Assembly: GCA_010645155.1 (NCBI GenBank)
Contig: CM021320.1
Coordinates: 1,275,543-1,339,542, forward strand
Direction of reading: 5' to 3'
Length of the DNA: 64,000 bases
DNA from: Tigriopus japonicus
Taxonomy: Eukaryota; Arthropoda; Copepoda; Harpacticoida; Harpacticidae
The position numbers were made by a program, and so were the translations under genes. Below the pieces are notes generated by a model. It saw only the letters and a list, made by a program, of their open reading frames with translations, was not told the DNA's origin and ran no database searches. Shown here in pieces: positions 16,291-29,514 of this stretch (the first letter of the stretch is position 1; each line of letters begins with the position of its first letter).

Positions 16291-19200
16291 TGTTTATTTA
16301 GAAGTGTAAGGGCCTGACGTCAAGAAAAAATTAATCATTTATTCTTATCCGGTCCTCACTTGATGGACCCCATTTAAATTGGAATATACTATCAGAAGCT
16401 ACTACAAGATGTCCCATTTAATAGAGACTGATAGTTTCATTGCTGCAGTGGTCAATTTTCTATTCATTCTCAGTCATTTTTTCCTTCAAAAAGTGCCATC
16501 CTCTTGTTAGGAACAAATTTGTATTAGTTGTATTAGACAATTTTGAATTTGCGAAAATGGCCTATTAACTCCTCTGCTGTTTGAAAAACTTGTTAAAAGT
16601 TATTGTGAAGAAATAAATCTGTCTTTTCGCATTTCTGGAAATTCATCCCCATTCATTTTGACCACTTTTTAAATGAATAAAGATATGAAAACCAAGTCTT
16701 ACTTGAGAAGATGCACCCTATATTCGTAGATATGAGAGATCGCATCGACCATTAACTGTGGACACGGACTAACCACTGTGGATGCATTAGCGACGAGAAA
16801 GTTGACCCAGATTTAGATCACAATGCGACTTCCTGTTCTTCAAATATGAGTTTCATGAGCGAAAACGTCCTCTCCACACTCGAGCGTTTGCATTCTGTAT
16901 TTATCCATGGAAGAACGGAGTATTCACAAAATGATCCAAAATCCATATTTCCTTTGGCTTTTGGAATATTGGCGATCGCGCACTTTCGTCCGGCTTCCGG
17001 CCCAATTCCACCAACGACCGGAACTGATGAAGGATCTGTTCAATCTGACCCACCTTTTCTTCTGCAATAACCAAAATTTTCATCATCTCCTTTACCTAAT
17101 TGCATTCGAATGGTCCGTTGCAAGTTCAATGAAAATAATTGTGGTCAACTCATTTGTGATATCACAATTCTACTCGTCTATTTTTACGCTTTATCATCTG
17201 ACTTGTCAGTTTTACCATGCATGCATTTGACAATCTAAACTTTCACCAATGATGAATATGATGATTTTTAAACCGTAAGCGAATTTTCCGGTAGCAACAG
17301 ATCATGCTGAAGCCTTTCAGCCAAACTTTGTTGGAAAATCGGTGAAATTTTGAATTAGGCCGTTGTTTACGTAACCTTCTCATTTTTTGGCAAAAGTAAC
17401 TGTTGATTTACGTATATAACCTCCTGACACGGAAAAGCGAAGTCATTAGAAAACTCATCGCAAATGTTTCTCGACGGATTGGAGCGACATCCAGAAAGGT
17501 AAAATGATGAAACAAAGTGCAAGGGGGTATAATAAGGAATAGGAAGGATATTTTAAAGTAAAAGCTAAATAAAGGTCATGGAAAAACAAGGTTCAGCCGA
17601 ATAAGGGAAACACGAATTTTTTGACACTACAGGGACACAAGGCCTAGGAGTGGAAAACCACAATCAATCTATGAAAGATTTTAACTCAAGCTTAAGAATT
17701 CGCCAATAGGTGGTGTGAAAGAGGGGCAAGAACTATGCAAAATGCTCACAAGACTTTTCTCTTTATTTGCTTTATCTTCTGCGCCTTCTAATGGTGCCTA
17801 TTTTAAGTTTTGGTCAAAATCCTTAATTTATATGGTACAGAGGTGGATCTCCAACCGGGATGGCACATGATAATTAATCTTTACTTACAGGCTTATAACA
17901 TTGCTTAAAGAAATGATTCCCCATAAAATGAACTTTTTCGTGGTAGAATTTTGTTTGACATGTCCTCCTTCAAGCTAAACAACAACCCTAGATATCTTGA
18001 GGGCGTTGGCACAATTTCCACTTCTTACTCCTCCTCTTCTTAGAATTCATCTCAAACTGCTTCAGTCTTAGCCAAGAGCTGGTCCTTGCTGCTGTGCTCC
18101 TTGGCCATCGTTTTCGTGGAGTGAGCCGGACTTCATGCGATCTTGGATGCAATGGCCTTTGTCAGCTTGAGAGGCCTTAAAGTCTTCTTTCCACCTTGGT
18201 CAGGCGTCCTGTCTCTTTTTTGATATTTTTGTGTTATGCAGTCGTTTGAAAGTACACCTCTTCCTTAGACGTTTGTGAGCGACCCGAATTCGACATGTTT
18301 AAAGCAACAACACTCTTGCTTTTGAAATCCATATTTGCATTTGATTTATATGAATCGACTTCGACTTTGATAGCAAAGCAAACTGAACATGGCTGAACAA
18401 TAAATTTCTAGCAAAAACTCTTTCAGTTAAATAAAGAGGATGTTTTAGGGGTTTAAAACTAATGTTCCACTCATATTACCTTAGACAAACAATGTAAGGC
18501 TGGGCTACAATCTGTAGTAACAAGTACAACAAGTGGGACTTTGGGCTAGACTTTCATGGGCTCATTAATAATCTATTAAAATCTGGCGGAGTAGCGCTGA
18601 ATTGAAAACGTGGTCCCACATAGACATCGGAAGCGTCATACCTACGTGTACAAATTCACTTTAGTGGGTTTGTAAACTCACCTTTGCTCAAATTGATCGT
18701 GTTTGGAGAGAAGAGCTGTCGGTCGAGCAACGAATGTCACTTCATTTCATATCCCTTTTCTACCTTTTTTAAACTCTCTTAACGTACTTAATGATAGTTC
18801 AACCTCTTCAAAAAAAAGAGGAATATGCATGTTTTGAGGAGCTCGCTGCTCAAAAAACATGCTTTGGGAAACCTTCCCTCACCAAGGCAACTCATGAGAA
18901 AGAATAGGCATTTTTAAGCTCTTTTAAATTGGTATATGTCTTACATCCTTGAAGCCTCATTGTGCTTGTCATTTGGAAGAGTAAGTGGATGGATAATAGC
19001 TAATACACGGTAGATTAAATTTCTTTTTTAGTGTTTGCTGAAATGTCAAAACTTCCAATGGCGGTTTTGAATTTAAAAAGGTGCTAAGATGACACACGTC
19101 AGTGAACTTGCCCCATCAGAGAGTGCACCAAAACCAAAGACTTCATGGGTTCACTAATTTTTCAAAGTATATCCTTCTTTTCCGTTGTCCATTTTTTCTT

Positions 19201-20357
19201 CTCTTTCTCAATACCTTTACTCTACTATCATCCATCCTGATCTTTGAGTGGTTCAAACAATAAACAATATCCAAATATGTTTTTGACAAAATGTTCACTT
19301 TAGCCTAGATTCAATATTGCAGTCATTTGAGATGATAAGCATGTATTCGGACATCAAAACTATAATTATTATAATTTATTTTTTTCATAAATTTTTAATT
19401 ATAACAATTTTTTTTATAAATTAACATTATAATTTGACTCATACTTTTTAAAGCAAAGGAAACCACCGTGTATTGGAAGCTACTTCTTCTCTCACAGCTT
19501 TAGTCCTACAAAAAAGCCCTACCCCGCTCTTGCTATGGAAAGCTTTTCGCTTGTCAATCCTCTGATTAGTATTCATCCGGTGTCGGTAATATTGATTGAA
19601 TGTTCAACGCGTCAGAAAATACACACCTTGACTCGGTCACCAAAATTTCTTTTCGTAATGCGGTGGACCAATATTTGGTTTATGGAGACCTGGCATACAC
19701 ACCTTCGATGGCTAGTAGCTCCTTGTTACGAGACTTTACGCGTTCAACGGAAAAGAATCAAGCCTACATCAATCAGTAAGATTGGATTTGCCAAGGTTGC
19801 CTTAACTTTCCGACTTATCTTATTATAAGACTCTTTCGTCTGATTTCTTGGGTCTTCGGAGACGACTTCCATAATGGCAGTATAATAGTGGTTCCAAAAT
19901 TCCCATAGTGTTAGTTTGACATTGTTTTGATTTCTGTCAATTGCTTCTTCCTTAGGAACCGTATTGAAACTTGCGGAAAAAGAAGTACTCCTAATGGATG
20001 GTGTTTGGTACTGGAATCCGGTTCAAACATGAGATGTTTTGTTATAAAGGGAATTTTACGTAACCCAATGGTTAAAATTAAGCGAGTGTGGTCATGAGGA
20101 GTAATGCGGTTATCACTTAAAACAAGTACCTTTTAAAAATGTTAACAAGAAAATGAATGACAAGCATATATCAGTAAAAGTTGCATTGTTCATTCAGCTT
20201 TTTCCCTTTCAGTTTGTACGTTCTCACAATGCCAACATGAAAACATTTAGAAGACATAATTTAATCGAAAGGAGCGGAAGGTTAGCCCGATTTCCATCAG
20301 TGAGAGAGGCCCCAGTATCAATTCCTTCAAGATCTTTCTTAAGGACACTTCTAGACC

Positions 20358-20458
20358 AGAGGCTAGTTTTTTAGACGCAAAAGATCAATTTCAAGATCGT
20401 ACTTTAAAACTATAAATTCGATCTTGAGATCGATCGTTGCGTCTAAAAAACTAGCCTC
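20358..20458. repeat. Foldback (inverted repeat) of about 100 bp
   Basis: A perfect 22-bp inverted repeat: the arm at 20358-20379 begins GAGGCTAGTTTTTTAGACGC and its exact reverse complement is at 20437-20458. An inner pair, CAAGATCG and CGATCTTG, extends the hairpin. The right arm abuts a hAT-like element, and TTTTAGACGC recurs once more just past that element. Confidence 0.85.
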
Positions 20459-20666
20459 AGGAGTCGGCAACAGCTTTTGGGTCAAGGCCCACCAAATATG
20501 ATTTTGTGCAGTCACTGACCCACCAAACAGATGCATAGGCCCATAAATTAGCAATCAAAGAGCTCTGGGACCCCAAGTACTATGGATGACATTCGGGCCA
20601 ATTTTAATTGACTTGCTCCTGGGCCCACAGAGCATCACCTTTTGGTCCACTGGTTGCCGATCCCTG
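20458..20666. mobile_element. hAT-like MITE
   Basis: Begins CAGGAGTCGGCAAC and ends GTTGCCGATCCCTG, matching the CAGGG-TCGGCAAC terminal inverted repeats typical of hAT elements. Length is 209 bp with no coding capacity. I found no clean 8-bp target duplication: the left flank is ACTAGCCT and the right is TTTTAGAC. One end may be rearranged by the neighbouring foldback. Confidence 0.65.
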
Positions 20667-20670
20667 TTTT

Positions 20671-20745
20671 AGACGCCAGAAAAACTGGATGATGCGATGG
20701 CTGGCTACGCTGGTACCCTCTAACTCCGGCACCCACAATCCAAAA
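20671..20745 (+). repeat. SINE 3' fragment
   Basis: Matches, in opposite orientation, the 56245-56330 segment: AAACTGGATGATG-GATGGCTGGCT then CACCCACAATCC, followed by a short A-run. This looks like a 5'-truncated copy of the same SINE family. Confidence 0.6.
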
Positions 20746-21259
20746 AAATGACATAAGGCGCAATTATAGTTTGTTAAGTATCCGTTTTGCCGTAACTTGC
20801 AAGGTTGAACTGCAGCAGATGAAGTTTCGCCAAAAGCATTTCTTTTCTTTGTTGGGGCAAAGAAACCATGCAAAATGTCAGAAAATCCAAGAGTCGGGGA
20901 ATTTCTCTGAACTAAAAGGCTAGCGATAAGAATTATGGCTTCCAATAGGAAAGAATCAATTGCACTCTTCTCCAAAGGAATTCTTGCTTTTGTTGGTTGA
21001 CTGCGCATTTCAATTTTCAATTCAATCGAACTTCGGAGTATAAAGCTGTTCTATCTTTATAATCTCAGTGCATAATCCTGCCCAAAATGGTTGAACAAGG
21101 CATATTTATTTATTGTTTGTTTGCTCTCTTGAGTACAGTTTAAAGATCATTAGCTCTTTTTACCTTCATAATTCTATTTGAATCAAATCACTTTTCACTA
21201 CCTCAACATAATTGTCACCTCACGTTCAACATTAAAGATCATCAAATGACGTTGACCTA

Positions 21260-21689
21260 CAGGGTGACAAGGAAGTCTTAGGACAGCAAACGTAACTTAG
21301 TAAATAACTCCACATCAACAATGACATCAATACAGGATCAATGCACCACATCCTTTTCAATAGAGTCCAAGGTAGCAGAAGGGCAGCTTTGAGGTTGCTC
21401 ACACTATTAGAGGGTGTTACTCCAACCTTGCTCTCAAGAATAGACGGCATAACAAAGTTCGATCATTTCGATTTGGGGAGCAAGGGGACATGCGGTGCGT
21501 GTTTCGAGTGTTATAGTTAGGCTCCGATTCCATGCTTCTGTGAAGGCCACAGGCGGTCATTTTGTCTGAAATTTGGACATGTGCTTCAAAATATTGTCGT
21601 TCTTTTATGACTAAGTGAAAAAGTCGTCAGGCAAAACGAGTTGGAGATATTTGCTAAGTTTGCTGTCCTAGGACTTTTTGGCCACCCTG
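21260..21689. mobile_element. Tc1/mariner-type MITE
   Basis: 430 bp flanked by TA dinucleotides (21258-21259 and 21690-21691). Terminal inverted repeats of about 33 bp start CAGGGTG, then AAGTC-TAGGACAGCAAAC. No transposase frame is present, so it is non-autonomous. Confidence 0.75.
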
Positions 21690-22493
21690 TAGACGTCCAT
21701 AGTTCGAGAAAACCCTCGAATCTAGGTTATTAATCGATTTGAGAGGATCAGCCTTTTATTTTCTTCAATTGTGAGTGACACTTCGAAAAGTGGGGACAAC
21801 GAAATGAAAGATTGATTGTTTTGTAACAACTTAGACACCTAATTGATTGCAATAAATTTGAAGAAAAAAAAAATCACACACAAATTGTGTTGTGTTGAGG
21901 AACGTTCTAAAAACCGTTCAAATTGGAATGCTTGAAATTATTTTGACAGAATTGTGTTTTTCCGTTTTTGTTTTCCATCTCCGTTGTGTGCAACAATCCT
22001 GACACATGCGGAATGCTTGAAGGACAAATAGAGTTTCGCAATTGCTCCATTCCTTGAATCATAATAATTTTTATTGCGAGGATTTGCATAATTTGTTTAT
22101 TTGTTTCAATTCCATAGGCTGATTATGACGTATTATGAATGGGCCAAAAAGGGTTATAAGATAAAATGTGAGTACGAGTAGTAAGTTGCGATCTTTAATT
22201 CTTTTGAGGACATATTTATCGCAAAACAAGTTAGGATAAATTACTCAAATATTGAGAAGCAAGCAAAGACTTTAAAAAGGGCCTCTTAGTGGACACTCCA
22301 ACTAATAAAAATTTGAACTGCATAGTTCAGAAATACATGTTGAATTTGCGCTGTTATTGGAAACGTAACACCTAATTATATCATCTATAACTCGCCTATA
22401 AACTTGCCTTCATTGCATTAGATTGGCCAAACACTTGGCTTGAATTGTCAGAAAAAAAACATTTTCCGCTAGTTGAATGTTCCCTGATGGGTC

Positions 22494-22590
22494 ATTTTTG
22501 AAAACAACCTTCTTGACTCCTACTTTTTTCTCCCTCTCGAAATTTGGCTAAAATAAAAAACAAGGCGACATCAACGGAACAAAAATAATG
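22494..22590 (+). repeat. Dispersed repeat, copy B
   Basis: Diverged copy of the sequence at 9501-9600. It shares ATTTTTGAAAACA-CCTTCTTG and CGAAATTTGGCT. Confidence 0.5.
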
Positions 22591-25500
22591 TATCTTAATT
22601 TTTTGGGGGGTTAGTTTTAGATTTTGAGATCCGATGCATTGTTTTGGGTGCAGAGTTCTAGCAAATATTTATATGCTTAATGAGAGATCTATATTCAAGT
22701 TAAGATCGACATGATCAAACATGTACTGGCATTTTTCTGACCCACAAACTAAAAGGAAACATTTTTTTGGAAAGAAAAATTGACTTCGTTTAGATTCACA
22801 CCAAAATAAATTAAACGACAATAAAGTGAACAAGCGCAGAGTTTTTCATTTTGTAGCATTTGGATGCATTAAAAAAATAATAGTTATCTCAATCTAAAAT
22901 GCTCTAAGTTTTAAACAAACTTAAATATCGAGAAACGAAATATAGATATAAGAATATCAAATCATCTAAAAAGTACTTAAGTGAGGCATTTTAAACTAAA
23001 CAAAAATTTCAAAGAAATCTGTTCCATGGATTTTTTTGAAGGATTATGTTCAAAATGATCTAAGTTGAAGCTTGAAACACAAACCGACGTTATGAATATT
23101 TCTAGTGATATCGGTTCTATGTTGAGATCTTCAACTATTGTTCTGTTTCTTCTCTGATAGGTTCGTTTCGACTTTTTTTTTTTGGACTCTTTCATGTAGG
23201 CGACAATAGTTTTGAGGCCTTCTATATTTTCGGGGGGAATAACCCACACCCTGAGGTCCACGTGGTTTTAACTGCTTGCATAAAATTAACATCAAATAAG
23301 CTCTTGCAAAGTACGGGTATGCAATCAAATCGCAAAAACAGTTATGCGCATCCGAATTTTTTTGAAAGGGCCCCAAAAGCACAAAACAGTGAGACTTCTT
23401 ACAAGCATATTGGAAACAGATCCTCTGAGCTATGGTTGATGCAATCCGACATATTTCAGACACACTATTATGCTGAGAAGACAAGGTCCATTTTCTTGGA
23501 ACTTGTGGGCTTTTTTGTTGAAATGTCAACAAAAAGTTTTTCCAACTTCCTTCACTCATTTGTCAATCCTTCCTTTTATTCACTAGCCAAAACTCAAATT
23601 GGCACGTTTTGGATGTAGACATTGAAGAATGGATCCAAATGGAATATCGTTCCCTTTTCTACAACATTGGCGAAAGAACTGTCTGAAGACGGTGGTGGGG
23701 ACTTCAAATATCATGTAATGATCCTCTCTGGAACTCCTAAATTATGCACAGTTGATCAAACGTGTTACAAATAACATGGATGAATTGAAGCAGGAGAATC
23801 CAATTCGAGGTGAGGGCATTACGTTCATATTTTTAGATGCGTTTGTTCAAGTTCAACACTTAATGCATTCCAATATGTTCACCGCTCATCACTCACGTGG
23901 CAGCACTCAACTTGCACATCATTTTTGACATGGCATTTTGGGTGCTTCTCGCTTTTTCTTTTCTTGAAGCCACCTTGGATCGAACTTGATAAGCGCCATC
24001 TTTGGGTGGAGTACTGAACGTGTTTCTTTCGGACCTTGAATTGCCTTGATTTAGGAACAAAGGAAAGAAAGTGTTCCCTATTCCCTTGATAACCGACCAC
24101 ATTGCCCTACAATGCCCTCAACCATAGACGACGCTTTCACTGGACGGAGACTGGAGAGGGGAAATCGTATTTTTACGCCCTTTGAAGTTCCTTGCACTTG
24201 TTTTTAGTAAGACCAAAAATGTGTCAACTAATGTTCAGCTCAATCAAGCAATTGAGCCAAAAGTTATGCGGCTTTAAAGTTCAGTGCAGAGTAGGTGCGA
24301 AGTGTGCTTCATTGAAAAAAACTCGTTCATTTTGCACCTGCTCCATTCTAAAGTTTAAAAGTAGATAAGTTTTAACTTGATTGTGCGATTGGATAGAAAG
24401 TTAAAATAAGCACCCAGTTAGCTTCACAGAAACTAGAACACGTTCCATTCAAATCAAATTTTCTTCTTTCATGCTGAGTCCTTCTTTTACGAAGTCCATC
24501 GTCCGACATTTTTGTTTAGCTGACCCGTATGTTAGTGTGTTGACCGTACGGGCAAAATCTTGTGATGCTTGATTTCCATTGCACTAATCGGGATAATGAT
24601 GTTTGTGCACCATGGCTGACAAGTTTGTTGGGCCTCGAACTTTTATGGCGTATTCTTCACACCATACTGCCAGGTTAATTGGTAAACACCATGTGAGTTT
24701 CGGGGTTTGATAGTTGCATGGCACACGTAGGTGCTCAACTCAGCATCGTTAAATAGGGTTTTATATGTAGGCCATTAGAAAAACAAGGGCCATCTTGTTT
24801 GGACAAGGTTTCGACATTGGTAAAGTCAGGGACAATTTAAAAAAAATCCGGCCTGGTCCATTATTTCCATCGCAGAATTTGGATCAAGCATATGTACCTT
24901 TAATTTTCTATTGCGACTAGACGTCATGTCAACGGCTAAAAGTACAAGGTGGAATTATGTTTATAAATCTACAAATAGGATAAAAATGAAGACCAGGGAG
25001 AAGGTTGAACTAAAAAATTCGACAGAGGAGGTTGATGGAAATGTTGGTTATTCAAAGAAAAGATGAGCTACAGCATATCAGTTCCCGTCGTTGATGAAAA
25101 TTGGCCGGAAGCCGAGCAAAGTTGCGGTGACCACCAATATTCCGAAGGGATGTCAGGCCAAGGACAATAACGTATTGACAAGTTCTTGACTACGAAAGAT
25201 AGCATTCATATCCGGATATCAGCCCCGGAAAGGGTAGGTTCCCAACCCTGCTAAACGGACTCGGTTTCTCTATGAAATGCAACGTGGTCTCGTTTGAGGA
25301 CCTTTGAGAACGGGGCATCGGCAAATTTGAGGGACAATTGGGCAGAATCAGGACACCAGATATGAAGCCCGCAGAGGAAGATGGGAGTGATGAAGACCCG
25401 GGAGAGCTGATACCAAAGGAAAATCTGGTTGCCCTATCTTTATTTCTGATTGAAACGAAAATAATGGACGGATTTAACAAATGACTTAAATCTTATTTTC

Positions 25501-28500
25501 CGGAGATTCCCTCTCACTCAATTCACAATTTAGAGCTACCAAAAATAATGAGTGGTTTTCGTGTTAGTGATTCATAAACATCATGCTCTAACTGCATGCA
25601 TCGAGTTTTCCGATCAAAAAAACGTGCCCTCCTAACACCACAATCATGGTCCTCAATCACTATTGAGTTAATTACCGGTTTTAAGTCGGCTTTTCCCGCA
25701 ACAGGATCAAAAACAGAAATAGAATCAATGCCAGATACAGCATTCGTATGAATATACATACGTTTTCGCTCTGTCTCTCGCGCATGTTACAAAACAATGA
25801 TAGCATGTTAGCTTCTCTGCGAACTTTCGTGACAGACTGCATCAGCCTTATTTTCTTTTTCTGGGTTCCTTGGTAGGTTGGTTAGCTAGTTACTTGGTTG
25901 CATTTCTACACTTCCTTTCCAATGTAATAATGGGAAAAATAAACCGGTAAGCTTTGTTAATCCATTTTGTTAACGACCACTGAAAGATCATTTTGGTCGT
26001 TGTACTTCCACCCATTTGCATATCTAAATGATCCCCCTTGAATAAAGGTTTAGGCTGTCGGAATGTTTCACGAGCTCGAAATTCTGCTGAGTGAGGCCAA
26101 AAAGAAAGTTAGACCTCCAATCACTCAAACTCTACAAAGTTTTTGTCTGTGGTCTTGCAGAAACTGAAATCATTAATTTAGTAGCTGGGATGGGTTCGTC
26201 TATCTTTGGGGACAAAGCCGCTCATTGTTTTTTTTCCTCCAAGATTTCTTCTCTGCCTTCCAGCTTCTCATGCGAAGCCAAGATTAGTATCACAAAAATA
26301 AGAGTCTTCCAAGACCCCATCACGAGAAGACTCAAGAGCATCTTTAACGAGAACTTTTAGATTGATATCTGAGATCTACGGTATATTGAGAGGGGCGGAG
26401 AAGAACGTGGGTCTAATTTCAATTTGTTTTAGTGTGATCTCAATGAGCTTAAAACCATTGAGGCGTACGATGGGAAGCCAGATTTCCATCTTGAAAAAAA
26501 TGGAACAACCGCATTGGTGAGAAGAACATCAACATCTAAGCTCACCAAGAAGACCCAGTAGTCGCTTAGTCAAAAAAGGAAGAAAGAAAGAAAAACCGTC
26601 TCTTTCCTCTCGGTCTTTTAGCCATCTGGAACTTATCGTTCGAGTGCAAGTTGCGAGTGTGTTTAGAAAGCTTAAGGCCTCGGAACTCTGAAGGGAGAAA
26701 GAGAAGAGAGAAAATGGGCCTTCTCTTTTCGTTTGGTCGTCGCTGTCGTGCTCTATTTCGTCCTCTTCTCGAACGAATCAAAGGAAAAACTCCGAGCTCT
26801 CTGCTTCAGTGCGAAATTTATTCGGTAACGTCACAGGTGTGTGATCCACGTTTCTCGATCTGTCATTCTTTTGAAATTATGCGGGATTGTGGGAAATCTG
26901 GCCAGGCCTTTGTGTCATATTCCGATGCTCACGTGACATAATTGTTCCCTTGGAAGAAAAAAAGAAATCACTAATCATCATTGAAAGTGCCTCCCTTCGT
27001 TGCTCATCGATTCAAAGCGGATCTTGAAAGTTAGGGTACGTTGATAATGTACATTTGAATTTATTCAGTACATGTCCATACTTTAACTTAATAATACTAA
27101 TTTGAACCACGCAACTAGTTACTAACCAAGCTTGGCCAAAAGGTCAACTTTATGGCTGATTTGGCCAGATGGTCGCACCACTTGACCCTTCAAAACGTCT
27201 CTTATTATGAGATCAGAGGAAGACAAAATTATTTAGAGTCTCGAGGCAAAATCCGGACTGTTTGAAAGCTCGAGCCAGCTAAGCTATCCATGAATTAATA
27301 TTAAAGTTCACTTTTGAACCTTAGAAGTGGTTGGAAATCCAAAAAAGACGTTTATTTCCGTCGCAATAAGTACTTGAATCCATCTCATCATGAATCTGCC
27401 ATTCATAAATTGTATGATTGTTTAAGTGTTTCCCATCGCTCAAGGACTTGATTGTGAAAACATTCATGGAATTGTGACTTGATTTGATTGAAAACAAAGA
27501 ATTGGAAGTAAAGAAAAACAAAGACTTTCCACTTGTTTGAAGTGGCAAACCAAAAATAAATCATTTTTGCATGAATATCCCTGCACAATCTAGGAAAAAT
27601 GTTGGTTGGTCTTGTTTGTCATGTAGCACTCTCGGAAGTTTATGGTTATTACGAGGTGTGGGAAAATAGATCAACTAATACAGCTTTTGAGGAAAAACTT
27701 GCCATGTCGCAAAGAGAAATAGGAGGTAAACATTTCAGATTTGCATCCAGAAACACGAAGTTCTGTGCGTTTGGATGCATAAAAATAATGGCTATGTATC
27801 TACTCGTCCAAAAAGTGACACTGATTTGATTTTGATCCAATTATTTTGGCATCCGACTGAGCTCTACCTTGTTTGATCTCACCCGTCGAGAAAAAAAACA
27901 GAAAACTCAATTTAAAGCAGAAATTCTGGGTTCATGAAAGCGCCAAGCAAAAGAGACTTTTCTTTCCTCTATATTTTCCAGTCCTGAAACAAAGAGAAAA
28001 AGTGCCCTTTTAAAACTTGAAACTAACAAAACATTTCCCTTGTTATTTTACAATGTATTTCAGGAATTTTATGGTCAGAACGTCCAAGACAAGTAAGAGA
28101 AAAAAATAGGCGAAACTAGAAGAAACAGGGTCTATAACATACGAGAATTTTGCCTTGTTTTTCCCCGTAAATCTTCATAGAAACCTTGCATCAGTCTGGA
28201 GTTTTTGTAGCTATTATTGTCAGAAAAGTAATAACCTCTTGTTGCTAGGTCAATAGGCGATAATGTTAACCCTTTACAAGGGTCAATTTTCAAAATGGAG
28301 CTAGTGCTTGTGACTCACACGTTTTTGCCTTTTGGAGTTTTATTTCTAGTTCCGAGTCATAATAAGTTTTGTTTTAAGACACATTTACCTTGATGTTTGT
28401 TATTTTAGGTCTCTTTTTGAGCCTTTTCATGTCTGTCAGATTGGTAGACATGGTTGTCTGTTTTGTTTCTTTTGAATTCTACTGTAGGATGCAAAATTTA

Positions 28501-29514
28501 TATTGCTCCAATTCTACAAAGTCTCGAAGCCTTGCTTTTCCAAGGAAAGTTTTTGTTGAAAGATGAAATGGCAATGTCTCAGATCACTTTGGTAACATGC
28601 TCCAGTTCAATTTGACATTCAGAGATTCGAACCTATCCCTTACTGATTGGTAATTTGGTTACAAGCTGCTTTTTCTGATTAGTTCTTCAACCAACGAACA
28701 TTTAAAGGCCAAGCATGAATGATACTAGACGCCAGGCACTTTTTTCTACAAGAGTGGTGTTAATCGATACGCCCACTAGACGTTCTTCCAATATCTCTCC
28801 CAAGTACACGCTCAAGTTTTATGTCAAAGGCATCCAAGAACAGGAAAGGTAAAGTAAAGAATGAGAGAGAGATCTGGCATGGAAATGTACCAATTTCTAG
28901 CATTGTTCCATACCAATGAGAGGAAGAGCCCAAATCTGTTATCGTGCATTGTATGTACTCAGACATCGAATTGTGTGTACATAAGCACTAAATCATACGT
29001 TAACTAGCCTTAAGGGATATCCAATAGAGCGAGGGAAATTGGAAACCATGATACCAATTTTTCTCAAGCAAGTTCCCACGACCTACTTTGAATTTTTTAT
29101 TAAGAACATCCAAATAATGCTCAGTGGTGTCAGCAAGATTTTTGAGATAAAAACGTACTTTCAAATCTCAATCATGTCCCGCTCAATTCGAGGGGTTTCA
29201 TTCAATTTTGAACATCATTTCTTGTCTTGATTGGAAAGACCAATTCAATACCAATTGGATTTAAGATTGCTCAATCACGAACCTTTGAATTACGGCTCAC
29301 GTGAGTGTCAAGGACAGGACATTCTATTTTCTTATTTTCTCTCTTTCAACCATTTCTACCACCAAAAAGTTCAAGCATTCAAGCTACTTCAAACGTCATC
29401 GTGAGTTGTTCACTCTTGCTCCTTTGTACCAAATTCTTCTCATTTATTTATAGACGAAACAGGTGTTCCCAAGGGTCCTTTTTCATCGTTTCCGCTTCAC
29501 ATACTTCTTCCATC

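Larger units (their letters stand above)
15610..29453. other. Gene-poor intergenic region with transposon relics
   Basis: About 13.8 kb with no supported gene beyond the elements listed separately. It contains a decayed LINE piece near 16 kb, a foldback and hAT-like cluster near 20.4 kb, and a mariner-type MITE near 21.4 kb. It also has an AT-rich low-complexity stretch at about 19365-19435. Open frames here are short, lack splice partners and show no recognisable domain. Confidence 0.6.

Noticed and set aside
23131..23559. 142-codon minus-strand open frame with a real ATG
   Set aside because: No recognisable domain, low-complexity lysine-rich end, and no convincing polyadenylation or splice context.
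26714..26940. Plus-strand frame MGLLFSFGRRCRALF as a possible 5' exon of the globin gene
   Set aside because: An N-terminal MG would fit globin-X-type myristoylation, but the donor is weak, the phase link to 29515 is unproven and 2.8 kb lies between.
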